A stretch of DNA of 64,000 bases, taken from assembly GCA_016721185.1 (NCBI GenBank), contig JADKIP010000005.1, positions 124,001 through 188,000 on the forward strand, written 5' to 3'. Position 1 is the stretch's first letter. Every line of letters begins with the position of its first letter. The stretch is from Candidatus Dechloromonas phosphorivorans. Lineage in GTDB: Bacteria > Pseudomonadota > Gammaproteobacteria > Burkholderiales > Rhodocyclaceae. Of this stretch, positions 1-8,498 are shown one piece after another. A program made the position numbers and the translations under genes. Below the pieces are notes generated by a model. That model saw only the letters and a program-made list of their open reading frames with translations. It was not told where the DNA came from and did no database searches.

Positions 1-689
1 TGGTCGTAACCCGGCTGCCGGCGCAAGGTCAGCGGGTGATTGGCGGTCTTCGCTGCTGCTTCAAGCGTTTCCGGCTTGAGCTGCGTCACAAGAAAATCAT
101 CCCGGTCGCCCTGGTCGATCAGGATCGGCAATTTTTCGGTTGCACCCGCCAGCAAGGCGCTGGCATCCCATTCGCGCCAGTTCGAGCGATCTTCGCCCAG
201 GTAACGGGAAAACGCCTTTTCACCCCAGGGTGCGCTCATCGGATTGCAGATCGGCGCGAAGGCCGAGACGGAATGATAGCGCCCGGGATTGCGCAGGGCG
301 CAAACCAGTGCGCCGTGCCCACCCATCGAATGGCCGCTGATGCCACGTTTGTCCGACACCGGAAAGCTTGCTTCGATCAGCGCTGGCAGTTCATGCACCA
401 CGTAGTCGTGCATCCGGTAATGCTGCGCCCAGGGCATTTGCGTGGCGTTCAAATAGAAACCGGCGCCGAGGCCGAAATCCCAGCCACCATCCGGGTCGCC
501 CGGCACATCGGCGCCGCGCGGGCTGGTGTCGGGGGCAACGATGACGACGCCGAGTTCAGCCGCGATGCGCTGCGCACCAGCCTTCTGCATGAAGTTTTCG
601 TCGGTGCAGCTGAGGCCGGATAACCAGTAAAGCACCGGCAGTTTCTCGCCCAGCTCGATCTGCGGTGGCAGATAGACCGCGAATGTCAT
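1..689 (-). CDS. fghA: S-formylglutathione hydrolase, C-terminus cut by window edge
   Basis: Cytosolic serine hydrolase that splits S-formylglutathione into formate and glutathione, the second step of glutathione-dependent formaldehyde oxidation. The minus strand reads FAVYLPPQ, YWLSGLSCTDENF, APDTSPRG and the nucleophile elbow GHSMGGHGA, all typical of the esterase D family. It lies just downstream of adhC on the same strand, the usual operon. The first ATG is at 689, but homologues begin about 25-30 residues earlier. The missing N-terminus can be read upstream as SLISLPEKAFA in one frame (about 738-770) and GWHKRYRHRS in the next (about 705-735). That suggests an indel near 735, and no ATG, GTG or TTG serves either piece before the adhC stop. 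The identification is firm; the start is unresolved. Confidence 0.9.
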   Translation of the reverse strand, partial: MTFAVYLPPQIELGEKLPVLYWLSGLSCTDENFMQKAGAQRIAAELGVVIVAPDTSPRGADVPGDPDGGWDFGLGAGFYLNATQMPWAQHYRMHDYVVHELPALIEASFPVSDKRGISGHSMGGHGALVCALRNPGRYHSVSAFAPICNPMSAPWGEKAFSRYLGEDRSNWREWDASALLAGATEKLPILIDQGDRDDFLVTQLKPETLEAAAKTANHPLTLRRQPGYD

Positions 690-811
690 GTCGCAATTAA
701 GCGTTCTGGAGCGATGCCGGTAGCGCTTGTGCCAACCGGCGCGAAGGCCTTTTCTGGCAGGGAGATCAGACTGTCCGAGCTGGATTCCCGCCTCGCGGGG
801 GCTGGGTTCTG

Positions 812-1927
812 TCAGAAATGAATGACGGTGCGGATGCTCTTGCCTTCGTGCATCAGGTCAAAAGCCGTATTGATTTCTTCGAGCGGCATGGTGTGGGTGA
901 TGAAGGTGTCGAGCGGAATTTCACCGGTCTGGGATTTTTCAACGTAGCCCGGCAGTTCAGTCCGACCCTTGACGCCACCGAAAGCCGAACCGCGCCAGAC
1001 GCGGCCAGTGACCAGCTGGAACGGACGGGTGCTGATTTCCTGGCCGGCGCCGGCAACACCGATGATGGTCGATTCGCCCCAGCCCTTGTGGCAGCACTCC
1101 AAGGCCGCGCGCATCAGATTTACGTTGCCGACGCACTCAAAGGAATAATCCACGCCGCCATCGGTCATTTCGACGATGACATCCTGAATCGGCTTGGTGT
1201 AATCCTTCGGGTTGATACAGTCGGTAGCGCCCAATTCTTGAGCGATGGCGAATTTGCCCGGATTGATGTCGATGGCGATGATGCGCGACGCCTTGGCCAT
1301 CTTCGCGCCAATGATGGCCGCCAGACCGATGCCGCCGAGGCCGAAAATCGCCACGGTAGCGCCTTTTTCAACCTTGGCCGTATTGAGCACCGCGCCGATG
1401 CCGGTGGTGACGCCGCAGCCAAGCAGGCAGACCTTTTCCAGCGGCGCTTCCTTGGGAATCTTGGCCAGCGAAATTTCCGGCAGCACGGTGTATTCGGAGA
1501 AAGTCGAGCAGCCCATGTAGTGATAGATCGGCTGGCCCTGATAGGAGAAGCGCGTTGTGCCGTCCGGCATCAAACCCTTGCCCTGGGTGGCGCGAACCGC
1601 CTGGCAAAGATTGGTCTTGCCCGACAGGCAGAATTTGCATTTGCCGCATTCGGCGGTGTACAGCGGAATGACGTGGTCGCCCACCGCCAGCGAGGTCACA
1701 CCTTCGCCAATCGCTTCGACAATGCCGCCGCCTTCGTGGCCGAGGATGGACGGGAAAATGCCTTCCGGATCGTCGCCGGACAGCGTGAAAGCATCGGTGT
1801 GACAAACACCGGAGGCGACGATGCGCACCAGCACTTCACCGGCTTTGGGCGCTTCGACATCGACTTCAACGATTTGCAATGGCTGGTTGGCGGCAAAGGC
1901 AACGGCGGCACGGGATTTGATGGACAT
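812..1927 (-). CDS. adhC: S-(hydroxymethyl)glutathione dehydrogenase / class III alcohol dehydrogenase
   Basis: Zinc- and NAD-dependent dehydrogenase that oxidises S-hydroxymethylglutathione to S-formylglutathione, the first step of formaldehyde detoxification. The 371-residue product has the catalytic zinc Cys in ASGVCHTDAFTLSG, GHEGGG(I)VEAIG, the structural zinc cysteines in CGKCKFCLSGKTNLC, and the nucleotide-binding GLGGIGLAAI. I chose ATG 1927 (MSIKSRAAVAF), the family's normal N-terminus; a longer reading to 1996 adds 23 residues unlike the family. It is followed by fghA and is divergent from the LysR-type gene at 2145, which probably regulates it (inference). Confidence 0.96.
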   Translation of the reverse strand: MSIKSRAAVAFAANQPLQIVEVDVEAPKAGEVLVRIVASGVCHTDAFTLSGDDPEGIFPSILGHEGGGIVEAIGEGVTSLAVGDHVIPLYTAECGKCKFCLSGKTNLCQAVRATQGKGLMPDGTTRFSYQGQPIYHYMGCSTFSEYTVLPEISLAKIPKEAPLEKVCLLGCGVTTGIGAVLNTAKVEKGATVAIFGLGGIGLAAIIGAKMAKASRIIAIDINPGKFAIAQELGATDCINPKDYTKPIQDVIVEMTDGGVDYSFECVGNVNLMRAALECCHKGWGESTIIGVAGAGQEISTRPFQLVTGRVWRGSAFGGVKGRTELPGYVEKSQTGEIPLDTFITHTMPLEEINTAFDLMHEGKSIRTVIHF

Positions 1928-2144
1928 GGAATAGCTCTCGGTAGGGTGACAATGGGGATTAGTATAATTAGTGCTTGATGGTGAATAAATCGTCATTCAA
2001 GGATTGATTATTGCGGCTCAGGGATAATCAATTCAACAATCTGAAGTTATCGTCGCGTCGGTGTGGATCCATCCTTTATCTGGATTCTCGCCGACGCAGA
2101 ATCAGATATTGAGTTATCCGCTCAATCACAAGGGAGGCGCAGAA

Positions 2145-3047
2145 ATGAGTCGTTGGGAAGGGTTGGACGAGTTTGTTGCCGTCGCCGAAATCGGCAGTTT
2201 TTCCCGGGCGGCCGAGCGTCTGCGCGTTTCGTCATCCCACGTCAGTCGGCAGGTTGCCTTGCTCGAAGAACGCCTGCAGGCGCGGCTGCTTTATCGCACG
2301 ACCCGGCGCGTTTCGCTCACCGAGGCAGGGCAGACGTTTTTTGCCCGTTGCCAGCGCCTGATTGAAGAGCGCGATGAGGCTTTCCTGACGATCAGCGATC
2401 TGCAAAGTGCGCCCAGCGGCTTGCTGCGCATGACGGCCGCAGTGGCCTATGGCGAGCGTTTCATCGTGCCGCTGGTCAATGAGTTCATGGCTCGGCATCC
2501 GTTGCTCAAACTTGAGATCGAACTGACCAACCGAACGCTGGACATGGTTCAGGAAGGTTTCGATCTGGCCATCCGCCTCGGGCGCCTCAACGACTCCAGC
2601 CTGGTCGCCGCCCGTATCGCGCCGCGCGCCATGTATTTGTGCGCCAGCCCCGGCTACCTGGAGCGCTATGGCCGGCCGCATACGCTGTCGGAGCTTGGGC
2701 AGCACAATTGCCTGATTGGCACCAATGACATCTGGACTTTCCAGCAGGATGGCCGCGAACATCAGTTTCGCCCCAGCGGCAACTGGCGCTGCAACAGCGG
2801 CCAGGCCGTGCTGGACGCCGCGCAGCGCGGCTTTGGCTTGTGCCAGTTGCCCGACTATTACGTACTCGACCCCTTGCGCCGTGGCGAACTGGTTTCGCTG
2901 CTTGAAGTAAATCAGCCGCCGAATGCCGCCGTCTGGGCAGTCTATCCCCAGCGCCGTTACTCGCTGCCCAAGGTGCGCTTGCTGATCGATGTCCTGAAAG
3001 CGGGGCTGGCGCTTTGCCCCGAATATCGTTTGTCAGATGGCGGATGA
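2145..3047 (+). CDS. LysR-family transcriptional regulator
   Basis: A 300-residue regulator with an N-terminal winged helix-turn-helix (FVAVAEIGSFSRAAERL, then SSSHVSRQVALLEERL) and a substrate-binding-like effector domain from about residue 90. The start at ATG 2145 has an excellent ribosome binding site, AAGGGAGGCGC, a few bases upstream. The domain order and the ETTRR-like TTRRVSLTEAG segment fit the CrgA/AaeR-type branch of the family. It is divergent from adhC-fghA, and LysR genes often control the divergent neighbour, so it may sense formaldehyde or a related compound. The ligand cannot be read from the sequence. Confidence 0.92.
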   Translation: MSRWEGLDEFVAVAEIGSFSRAAERLRVSSSHVSRQVALLEERLQARLLYRTTRRVSLTEAGQTFFARCQRLIEERDEAFLTISDLQSAPSGLLRMTAAVAYGERFIVPLVNEFMARHPLLKLEIELTNRTLDMVQEGFDLAIRLGRLNDSSLVAARIAPRAMYLCASPGYLERYGRPHTLSELGQHNCLIGTNDIWTFQQDGREHQFRPSGNWRCNSGQAVLDAAQRGFGLCQLPDYYVLDPLRRGELVSLLEVNQPPNAAVWAVYPQRRYSLPKVRLLIDVLKAGLALCPEYRLSDGG

Positions 3048-3214
3048 TTTCGCCCATTTTTTCCGGTTGACCGCAGCGATCGCAGCAATCGCCAAAGCAT
3101 CGAAAAAAACACTCAAAGTAAGCTCGCTGGTTGCAACGGCCATCACGCAGAATGCCATTGCGCTATCGGTGTGCTAACCTTAATCAGTCCTCAAGCAACA
3201 AAATACGTGAATCA

Positions 3215-4459
3215 ATGTACCGCCTCATATTCCTGATCTTCCTCGCAGCCAACCTCGCAGGTTGCGGCAATTTGCTCAGTCTGAAGCGCGATCTGAAGAA
3301 TTACCAGGCCGCAGTGACGGAACTATCGGGGACGCTGCATTCCGCGGATTGCCCCCGTTGTGTCACGGTCCTTGTGATGCTCGGCCCGGAAGGGCAATCA
3401 CTCAGCTACAAGATTTTCGAGCGTCCGGGCGATTTCAAAATCATCTTGAGCACCAAGGTCGAAAGCCTCTTTGCGTTTCACGACACCAACCATAATCTGG
3501 AGTTTGATCCGGATGAGCCGTTCGCCTGGCAAGCCTTGCCTGACACCTTCAAAACAGATAGATCGATCAGCGGCCTGCGGCTGGATATTCAGGCGGCCGG
3601 CGGTGGCAGGCCGGAGAGCCCATATCCCCGTGGCTGCCTTTTCGATCTGCGAAACAAGCTGCTTTCGGGGGTTGATATTCAGTTGGGTAGCGTCACCGAC
3701 CTGGCCCAAGCCCGTTTCGACCCCGATTTTGCCGAGATGGGGATGTGGCAGCCATTGCATTTCATGCAATCCGGTTTTGCCGGCATTTACTTCCTTGAAC
3801 CTTATACCCCGCAAAAAATCCCGGTGCTTTTTGTTCATGGGATCAATGGATCACCACGAGACTTTGCGGTGCTGCTTCAACATATCGACCGGAAAAAGTA
3901 CCAACCCTGGCTTTTTTATTACCCCTCCGGGCTCGAAATTCCAGTCATCGGCTACGGCATGCTCGGTGTTTTGAACAAGCTCTGGCTTGAGCATGATTTC
4001 AAGGACTTGCACATCGTTGCCCACAGCATGGGCGGGCTGGTTTCGCGATCCTTCCTCAACGATTGTCGCCAGGAATACGAGTGCGATTACGTTCGCACCT
4101 TTACCTCAATCTCCTCGCCGTTCGGCGGGGTCAGCGGCGCAACGAACGGCTTGAGTTACTCCCCGGTCGTTATGCCGGTCTGGCGAAGCATGGCGCCGGA
4201 GAGCATTTTTTTGCGCGAACTCTTTGCGACGCCGCTACCTGACGGGGTTCAACATCACATGCTGTTCGGGTTCCACAACACGGACAAGTTATCGACCGCC
4301 AGCGGTGATGGCACCATTTTTCTGGCCAGCCAACTCCGTCTCGCCGCGCAACGCCAGTCCACCTCGCTGCGTGGTTTCGATGAGGATCACCTGAGCATTC
4401 TCACCAGCGTACAGGCGGGGACTCACGTCAATACCATCATTTCAAATAGCCAGCCCTGA
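3215..4459 (+). CDS. Lipoprotein alpha/beta hydrolase (triacylglycerol lipase-like)
   Basis: A 414-residue protein that opens with a lipoprotein signal (MYRLIFLIFLAANLAGC), so it is probably anchored to the cell envelope. The C-terminal half is an alpha/beta hydrolase: oxyanion region VPVLFVHGINGSPRDF, nucleophile motif AHSMGGLVSRSF with Ser as the probable catalytic residue, and a late His in FDEDHLSIL. The first 200 residues (a beta-rich N-terminal region) are not recognised. The start at 3215 is chosen because it directly begins the signal peptide; an upstream ATG at 3131 would bury it. The substrate is unknown. It stands alone between two oppositely organised units. Confidence 0.8.
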   Translation: MYRLIFLIFLAANLAGCGNLLSLKRDLKNYQAAVTELSGTLHSADCPRCVTVLVMLGPEGQSLSYKIFERPGDFKIILSTKVESLFAFHDTNHNLEFDPDEPFAWQALPDTFKTDRSISGLRLDIQAAGGGRPESPYPRGCLFDLRNKLLSGVDIQLGSVTDLAQARFDPDFAEMGMWQPLHFMQSGFAGIYFLEPYTPQKIPVLFVHGINGSPRDFAVLLQHIDRKKYQPWLFYYPSGLEIPVIGYGMLGVLNKLWLEHDFKDLHIVAHSMGGLVSRSFLNDCRQEYECDYVRTFTSISSPFGGVSGATNGLSYSPVVMPVWRSMAPESIFLRELFATPLPDGVQHHMLFGFHNTDKLSTASGDGTIFLASQLRLAAQRQSTSLRGFDEDHLSILTSVQAGTHVNTIISNSQP

Positions 4460-4479
4460 CTTTGGCCCTGCGTTTACTT

Positions 4480-5823
4480 TCAGGGTGCTGTAACGACAAA
4501 CGCTTTGGCCAGGCTTGCCACATCGACCCGAGCTTTCAGCCGGGCGGCCAATAGATAGAGGCCGCCGAGTTTGCGGTGCAGAAACAGCGCGGCGGCGGGC
4601 GGGGTGTGCCAGAAGTCCCTGTCCCGGCCCAGCACCATGCCGGCATCGCGAATGCGGGCGGCGAGGTCGGATTTGCCGAAATCGTAGGGGCCGCTGTGGC
4701 GCAGCGGTTCGCAGGCCATCGCGAAAATATTGAGGACGGTCTGGCGCTGATGGGCCTGAATGTCGGTCTGAAAATAACCGATCTCCATCGCGGCGCTGTC
4801 CATTGCCGCGTAGTCGCCGTTGATACTCCCAGAAATCAGCTGTTTATAGGCGTTGACCGTAGCTGTCGGGTAGGCGCGGGTAGCGCCGAAGTCGAGCAGG
4901 ATCAGTTGCCGGGTGGCGCTGTCGTAGCGGTAGTTGGCAAAATTCGGGTCGGTCTGGATCAGCTTGAATTCAAAAATCTCGCGGAAGAGCAGGGTGAAGA
5001 GCAAGGTCGCGACACGATCCCGCTCGGCTTGCGGCAAATTGAGAACCGATTCAATCGGCTCGCCGCCGACGTGCGACATCGCCAGAATATGGGCCGTACT
5101 GAGATCACCATGCACCTCCGGCAAGGCGAACTCCGGGGCGTCGGCCAGCAGTTCGCCGTAATGGCGCAGCCAGGCACCTTCGCTCAGGTAGTCGGCTTCG
5201 GCGTGCAACTGTTGTTTGGCTTCTGCCAGTAGCGGGGCGATATTCAGACTTTTTGGCAGCAAACCGGAAATCCGGAGGAGGGTGGCGACGTTATCGACAT
5301 CGCTGTCGATACTCTCGCGAACGCCGGGGTATTGCACCTTGATCGCCAGGTGTCGGCCGTCTTTGGTCCGCGCAGCATGAACCTGGCCGATTGAGGCCGC
5401 CGCCATCGGGGTGAAGGAAAAGCGCTCGAAATGCTTATCCCAACCTTCGCCCCAATGCGTATTGAGGACGATGACCAATTGGCTCATCGGCATTGGGTGT
5501 GCGTCCGAACGAAGTCGAGCCAGAATTTCGCCAAGCTCAGGCGGCAGCAAGTCGCCGGCATCCATCGACATCAGTTGCCCGACTTTCATTGCTGCACCGC
5601 GCAGTTGGGCCAATTGATCGGCGACGCGGCGGGCGTTGGCCGGCGTCAGCAGCAAATCGCCCATGCTCGGCCGTTTGCCTTGGGCGAATTGGCGCACGCC
5701 TTCCGCCAACATGCCCCCGGCAACGCCGGAGGCCAGACCGCCGAGTTTTGCCAGCCTTGACCAGCGGTTACTGGGAACGGCCAGGCTGGCGGGGGAATTC
5801 ACCGGTAGGTCACGGTCGGGCAT
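4480..5823 (-). CDS. ABC1/AarF/UbiB-family atypical protein kinase-like protein
   Basis: Family members (UbiB, COQ8) are ATP-binding kinase-like proteins linked to isoprenoid quinone biosynthesis. The 447-residue product contains the diagnostic KxGQ motif (AAMKVGQLMSM), the Ala-rich nucleotide loop AAASIGQVHAA, the lysine strand LAIKVQYPGV, the metal ligand region DPNFANYRY and the DFG motif LLDFGATR. UbiB itself carries C-terminal membrane helices; none is obvious here, so this is more likely a paralogue than ubiB. I start at ATG 5823, which overlaps the stop of the upstream gene by 14 bases and suggests translational coupling. A longer start at 5880 is possible. Confidence 0.88.
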   Translation of the reverse strand: MPDRDLPVNSPASLAVPSNRWSRLAKLGGLASGVAGGMLAEGVRQFAQGKRPSMGDLLLTPANARRVADQLAQLRGAAMKVGQLMSMDAGDLLPPELGEILARLRSDAHPMPMSQLVIVLNTHWGEGWDKHFERFSFTPMAAASIGQVHAARTKDGRHLAIKVQYPGVRESIDSDVDNVATLLRISGLLPKSLNIAPLLAEAKQQLHAEADYLSEGAWLRHYGELLADAPEFALPEVHGDLSTAHILAMSHVGGEPIESVLNLPQAERDRVATLLFTLLFREIFEFKLIQTDPNFANYRYDSATRQLILLDFGATRAYPTATVNAYKQLISGSINGDYAAMDSAAMEIGYFQTDIQAHQRQTVLNIFAMACEPLRHSGPYDFGKSDLAARIRDAGMVLGRDRDFWHTPPAAALFLHRKLGGLYLLAARLKARVDVASLAKAFVVTAP

Positions 5824-6172
5824 TGCGGCTGCGCTGGCCCGGTGTGTCCGGATGGTCTGAATCTTCCAGTGGGTAAGCATCAGCGACGTAGGCCGGGCCT
5901 TTCATCACCACCACAATAAAAGCGCCGAGGGCTACGGTAAACACGACTGTCCAGTGCAAAACAATCAGGCTGATGCCGTAAATATCGACCGTCATGATTT
6001 GCGTCGCGATTTCGCTTTCAGTGCCCGCCGAAAAAAACAGGCGGGCAGCCAATGACGGAATTGCCAGTAGCAACGTCCCAATCAACAGGATTTTCGGGAG
6101 CAGGCGCAGGATGTGGCGCTCCTGGCCGGGTGGTGTTTTGGTGAAGCCGGGCAAGCGATTGAAAAATGTCAC
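5810..6172 (-). CDS. Small two-helix inner-membrane protein of unknown function
   Basis: A 120-residue protein with two strong hydrophobic segments, about residues 26-46 (LPKILLIGTLLLAIPSLAARL) and 68-90 (ISLIVLHWTVVFTVALGAFIVVV), and a polar acidic/basic tail. I do not recognise the family. It lies between the DUF3429-type gene and the ABC1 kinase on the same strand and overlaps the kinase start, so the three are probably one transcript. A membrane partner for the kinase-like protein is a possible role, but that is only inferred from the overlap. Confidence 0.7.
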   Translation of the reverse strand: MTFFNRLPGFTKTPPGQERHILRLLPKILLIGTLLLAIPSLAARLFFSAGTESEIATQIMTVDIYGISLIVLHWTVVFTVALGAFIVVVMKGPAYVADAYPLEDSDHPDTPGQRSRNARP

Positions 6173-6205
6173 GATGCGTCCTCCAGAAGGGCAGCGTTAG
6201 AAGAA

Positions 6206-6664
6206 TTAGCCGTAGTAGGCAAAACTGCCGGCGGCCAGGCAAAGGCAGGCCACTGCAGTCAGCCGAAAGCGTAGCGGCAAATACCAGGCAGGCAGTTGGG
6301 CGATGGCGTCGAGCTGCCGATCCTGCCAGTAGTGCGCGGCAAAACCGAAGATCAGAATCGGCCCTGCCAGCGGTGGCGAAAGCATCATCGCCGGCCAGGC
6401 AATCAAGGCCGGCATGACGCTCCAGACGAAGCGAGTGGTCTTCTGCTTCTCCGTCAGTTCGCTCAAGGTCATCGCAAAAGCCCAATGCAGGGCGCCGATA
6501 AAACTGAGGATGATCGCGCCATAGGCGAACAGCGGGTCGCTCCACATCGGCGCATGGTGCTCATCCAGCAGGCTGGCCGGGGCAAGCACCAGAAAAGGCA
6601 GTAGCCCGCCATAGCCCAGCCAGGAAACGCTGCGCGGCGTAATTTGCGAAAGTGCATGACTCAT
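6206..6664 (-). CDS. DUF3429-type integral membrane protein
   Basis: A 152-residue protein with about five hydrophobic helices. The opening SVSWLGYGGLLPFLVLA, the middle GALHWAFAM and the later ARHYW-like AAHYWQDRQ match my memory of the DUF3429 family, which has no established function. The gene starts at ATG 6664, 7 bases downstream of the stop of the SDR gene and on the same strand, so it is likely cotranscribed with it and with the kinase gene below. DUF3429 proteins often sit in light- or stress-responsive clusters with lipocalin genes, as here. Confidence 0.75.
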   Translation of the reverse strand: MSHALSQITPRSVSWLGYGGLLPFLVLAPASLLDEHHAPMWSDPLFAYGAIILSFIGALHWAFAMTLSELTEKQKTTRFVWSVMPALIAWPAMMLSPPLAGPILIFGFAAHYWQDRQLDAIAQLPAWYLPLRFRLTAVACLCLAAGSFAYYG

Positions 6665-6671
6665 GTTTGAC

Positions 6672-7412
6672 TCACTTTACGAGAGGGCGAATGGTCGAAA
6701 AGCCCGCATCCATCGACCAGACCTGGCCGGTAACGCGTGCTGCCTGGGCTGATAGCAACCAGGCCATGAGGTCGGCCAGTTCGTCGGTTGAACCAATACC
6801 CGGCAGCGGGTATTGCCGGGCCGCCGCCTCGCGGGCCAGTTCGCTGCCAATGATGGCGGCCGAAGCCGGCGTATCCATGATGCCGGGCGCCACGGCATTG
6901 ACGCGAATGCCGGCGCTGGCGTAACTGGCCGCGGCGCCGCGCACCAATGCTTCAAGCCCGCCCTTGGCCGCCGCAACGGCTTCATGGTTCGGCGTGCCGA
7001 TGCGAGCCGCGGCGGATGAAACGAAGACCGCTGCGCCGGGCAACTTTGCATTGCGCAGGGCGCCGACGAAAGCCGCCAGCGTATGGAAAGCGCTGATCAG
7101 ATTGGCGTTCAGACAATCCATAAAGTCAGGCTCGGCCATCCGATGCAAGGCGCCAAGGCGAATATTGCCGACGCAATGGGCCAACGCAATCGGCAGCATC
7201 TGTTCAGCTTGGGCAACAGCCATGATGTGTCGCGCCCCAGCAACCGTCGAACAATCCGCGACGATTTGCAGATGCTGCTGGCCGTAAGCCTGGCTCAGAC
7301 GCTCGGCATCCCGGCTGACGACCACAAGCTGCCAACCCGCTTCCGACAGATTGCCTGCCAGCGTTTGCCCGAGGCCACCGGCGGCGCCTGTGATCAATGC
7401 GACTTTTTGCAT
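6672..7412 (-). CDS. SDR-family oxidoreductase with atypical active site
   Basis: A 246-residue Rossmann protein. The cofactor glycine motif is clear (ALITGAAGGLGQTLAG) and the central NNAG region appears as HCVGNIRLG. The usual catalytic Ser-Tyr-Lys triad is incomplete: the segment VFVSSAAARIGTPNHEAVAAAKGG keeps Ser and Lys, but the position four before Lys is Val, not Tyr. Either another residue does the job or the protein is not a classical reductase. I use ATG 7412, which begins the Rossmann strand; a longer start at 7523 would run through the promoter palindromes. It is divergent from the lipocalin gene. Confidence 0.85.
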   Translation of the reverse strand: MQKVALITGAAGGLGQTLAGNLSEAGWQLVVVSRDAERLSQAYGQQHLQIVADCSTVAGARHIMAVAQAEQMLPIALAHCVGNIRLGALHRMAEPDFMDCLNANLISAFHTLAAFVGALRNAKLPGAAVFVSSAAARIGTPNHEAVAAAKGGLEALVRGAAASYASAGIRVNAVAPGIMDTPASAAIIGSELAREAAARQYPLPGIGSTDELADLMAWLLSAQAARVTGQVWSMDAGFSTIRPLVK

Positions 7413-7471
7413 GCTGATTCCTGTTTCAAGGTTTTGTTCGAGTTTGATCCACGAGGCAATTAAAGATTCAA

Positions 7472-7558
7472 TCGTCTTGGACGAATTGTTACTGCAGGTT
7501 AAATTTGTGCAATATTTGGGCAAATATTACGAACAAAGACTAGAATTGTCTAGGACAA
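7472..7558. promoter_or_regulatory. Divergent promoter region with three palindromes
   Basis: Between the SDR gene and the lipocalin gene lie two matching 13-nt inverted repeats, TCGTCTTGGACGA at 7472-7484 and TTGTCTAGGACAA at 7546-7558 (arms TyGTC/GACrA, 3-nt spacer). Between them is a longer perfect palindrome, AATATTTG-GG-CAAATATT at 7511-7528. Two related operators in one divergent promoter suggest one regulator controls both directions. I do not know which regulator; no candidate gene is in the window. Confidence 0.6.
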
Positions 7559-7589
7559 ATAAAGATCAACCCGCATGAGGTAAATCACC

Positions 7590-8156
7590 ATGATCAATCT
7601 CCGAAAACTTCCCGCGCTAGCCAATCGGCTCAGCTTGCTGCTCCTATTCTCCGTGCTCGGTTTGACGGCTTGCTCAACGACACCGCCTGACGGAATGACT
7701 CCGGTCACGCCCTTCGATCTGACGCGCTACGAGGGCAAATGGTACGAAGTTGCCCGCCTTGATCACTCATTCGAGCGCGGCCTGACTGATGTCAGCGCCA
7801 CTTACGACGCCAAGCCGGATGGCAGCGTCGAAGTCATCAACCGTGGCTACGACACTCAGCGCAAGGAATGGAAGGAGGCGATCGGGCGCGCCTTGTTTAC
7901 CGGCGACCCGCAGCGGGCATCGCTCAAGGTGTCATTCTTTGGGCCGTTCTACGGCGGCTACCACGTCATCGCCCTGGATCAACAAAATTACCGCTGGGCT
8001 ATGGTCGTCGGGCCGGATCGCGACTACCTGTGGATTCTGGCGCGGGATAAGGAACTGCCCGCGGCGGTGCGGACGCAATTGCTGGCGCAGGCAAAAGCGC
8101 AGGGATTGGCGGTCGATAAATTGATCTGGGTCGAACAGACCCGCAGCGACAATTAG
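7590..8156 (+). CDS. blc: Bacterial lipocalin, outer-membrane lipoprotein (Blc-like)
   Basis: A 188-residue lipoprotein: signal peptide with lipobox LTAC (about residue 28), then the lipocalin GxW strand (YEGKWYEVARLDHSFERGL), the middle VINRGYDT.RKEWKEAIGRA and the closing WILARDKELP segment that defines Blc-like lipocalins. Members bind lipids in the periplasm at the outer membrane and are usually induced by stress. The ATG at 7590 follows AGGTAAATCACC, a weak ribosome binding site. Two further genes follow on the same strand with short gaps. The paired palindromes upstream probably act on it. Confidence 0.9.
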   Translation: MINLRKLPALANRLSLLLLFSVLGLTACSTTPPDGMTPVTPFDLTRYEGKWYEVARLDHSFERGLTDVSATYDAKPDGSVEVINRGYDTQRKEWKEAIGRALFTGDPQRASLKVSFFGPFYGGYHVIALDQQNYRWAMVVGPDRDYLWILARDKELPAAVRTQLLAQAKAQGLAVDKLIWVEQTRSDN

Positions 8157-8165
8157 GCGGCTGCA

Positions 8166-8402
8166 ATGAATTGGCAATCCACCCGTCGATTAAGCCCGAA
8201 AAAGCTGCTGCTCAGCAAATGGACAGCGGCGGTGCCGAGCGACAAGGAAAAGCACTTCATCGTGACCCAACTGCTGGAAGCCGCACCGCCGGCCAGCGGC
8301 GTTGAATTGATCGAAATCGAAGCGGTTTATAGCGGTCGCAGTTTTAAATTGCCGTGGCGAGATTTGCTCGACGACGAGCGCTGGTTGCAGGGCTGGCAGT
8401 GA
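8166..8402 (+). CDS. TIGR02450/DUF2389-type tryptophan-rich small protein
   Basis: A 78-residue protein. The segments RRLSPKKLLLSKWTAAVP, KEKHFIVTQLLE, ELIEIEAVYSGRSFKLPWRDL and a Trp-rich end (DERWLQGWQ) match a small conserved family recalled as TIGR02450. No biochemical role is established. It starts 9 bases after the lipocalin stop, so the two are very likely cotranscribed; this pairing is common in stress- or light-induced clusters. Confidence 0.85.
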   Translation: MNWQSTRRLSPKKLLLSKWTAAVPSDKEKHFIVTQLLEAAPPASGVELIEIEAVYSGRSFKLPWRDLLDDERWLQGWQ

Positions 8403-8498
8403 ATTTTTCATCGCCCGGTGAAAAACAGGGATGCTGCGGTCAACCCTGAAAAATCGCCATTTTTAATCTTCGCAAAATCTCTGAAAGCCCAGCCCGCC

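Noticed and set aside
818..1978. Long open frame (386 codons) on the plus strand opposite adhC
   Set aside because: It is the antisense shadow of adhC, with no recognisable domain and no ribosome binding site.
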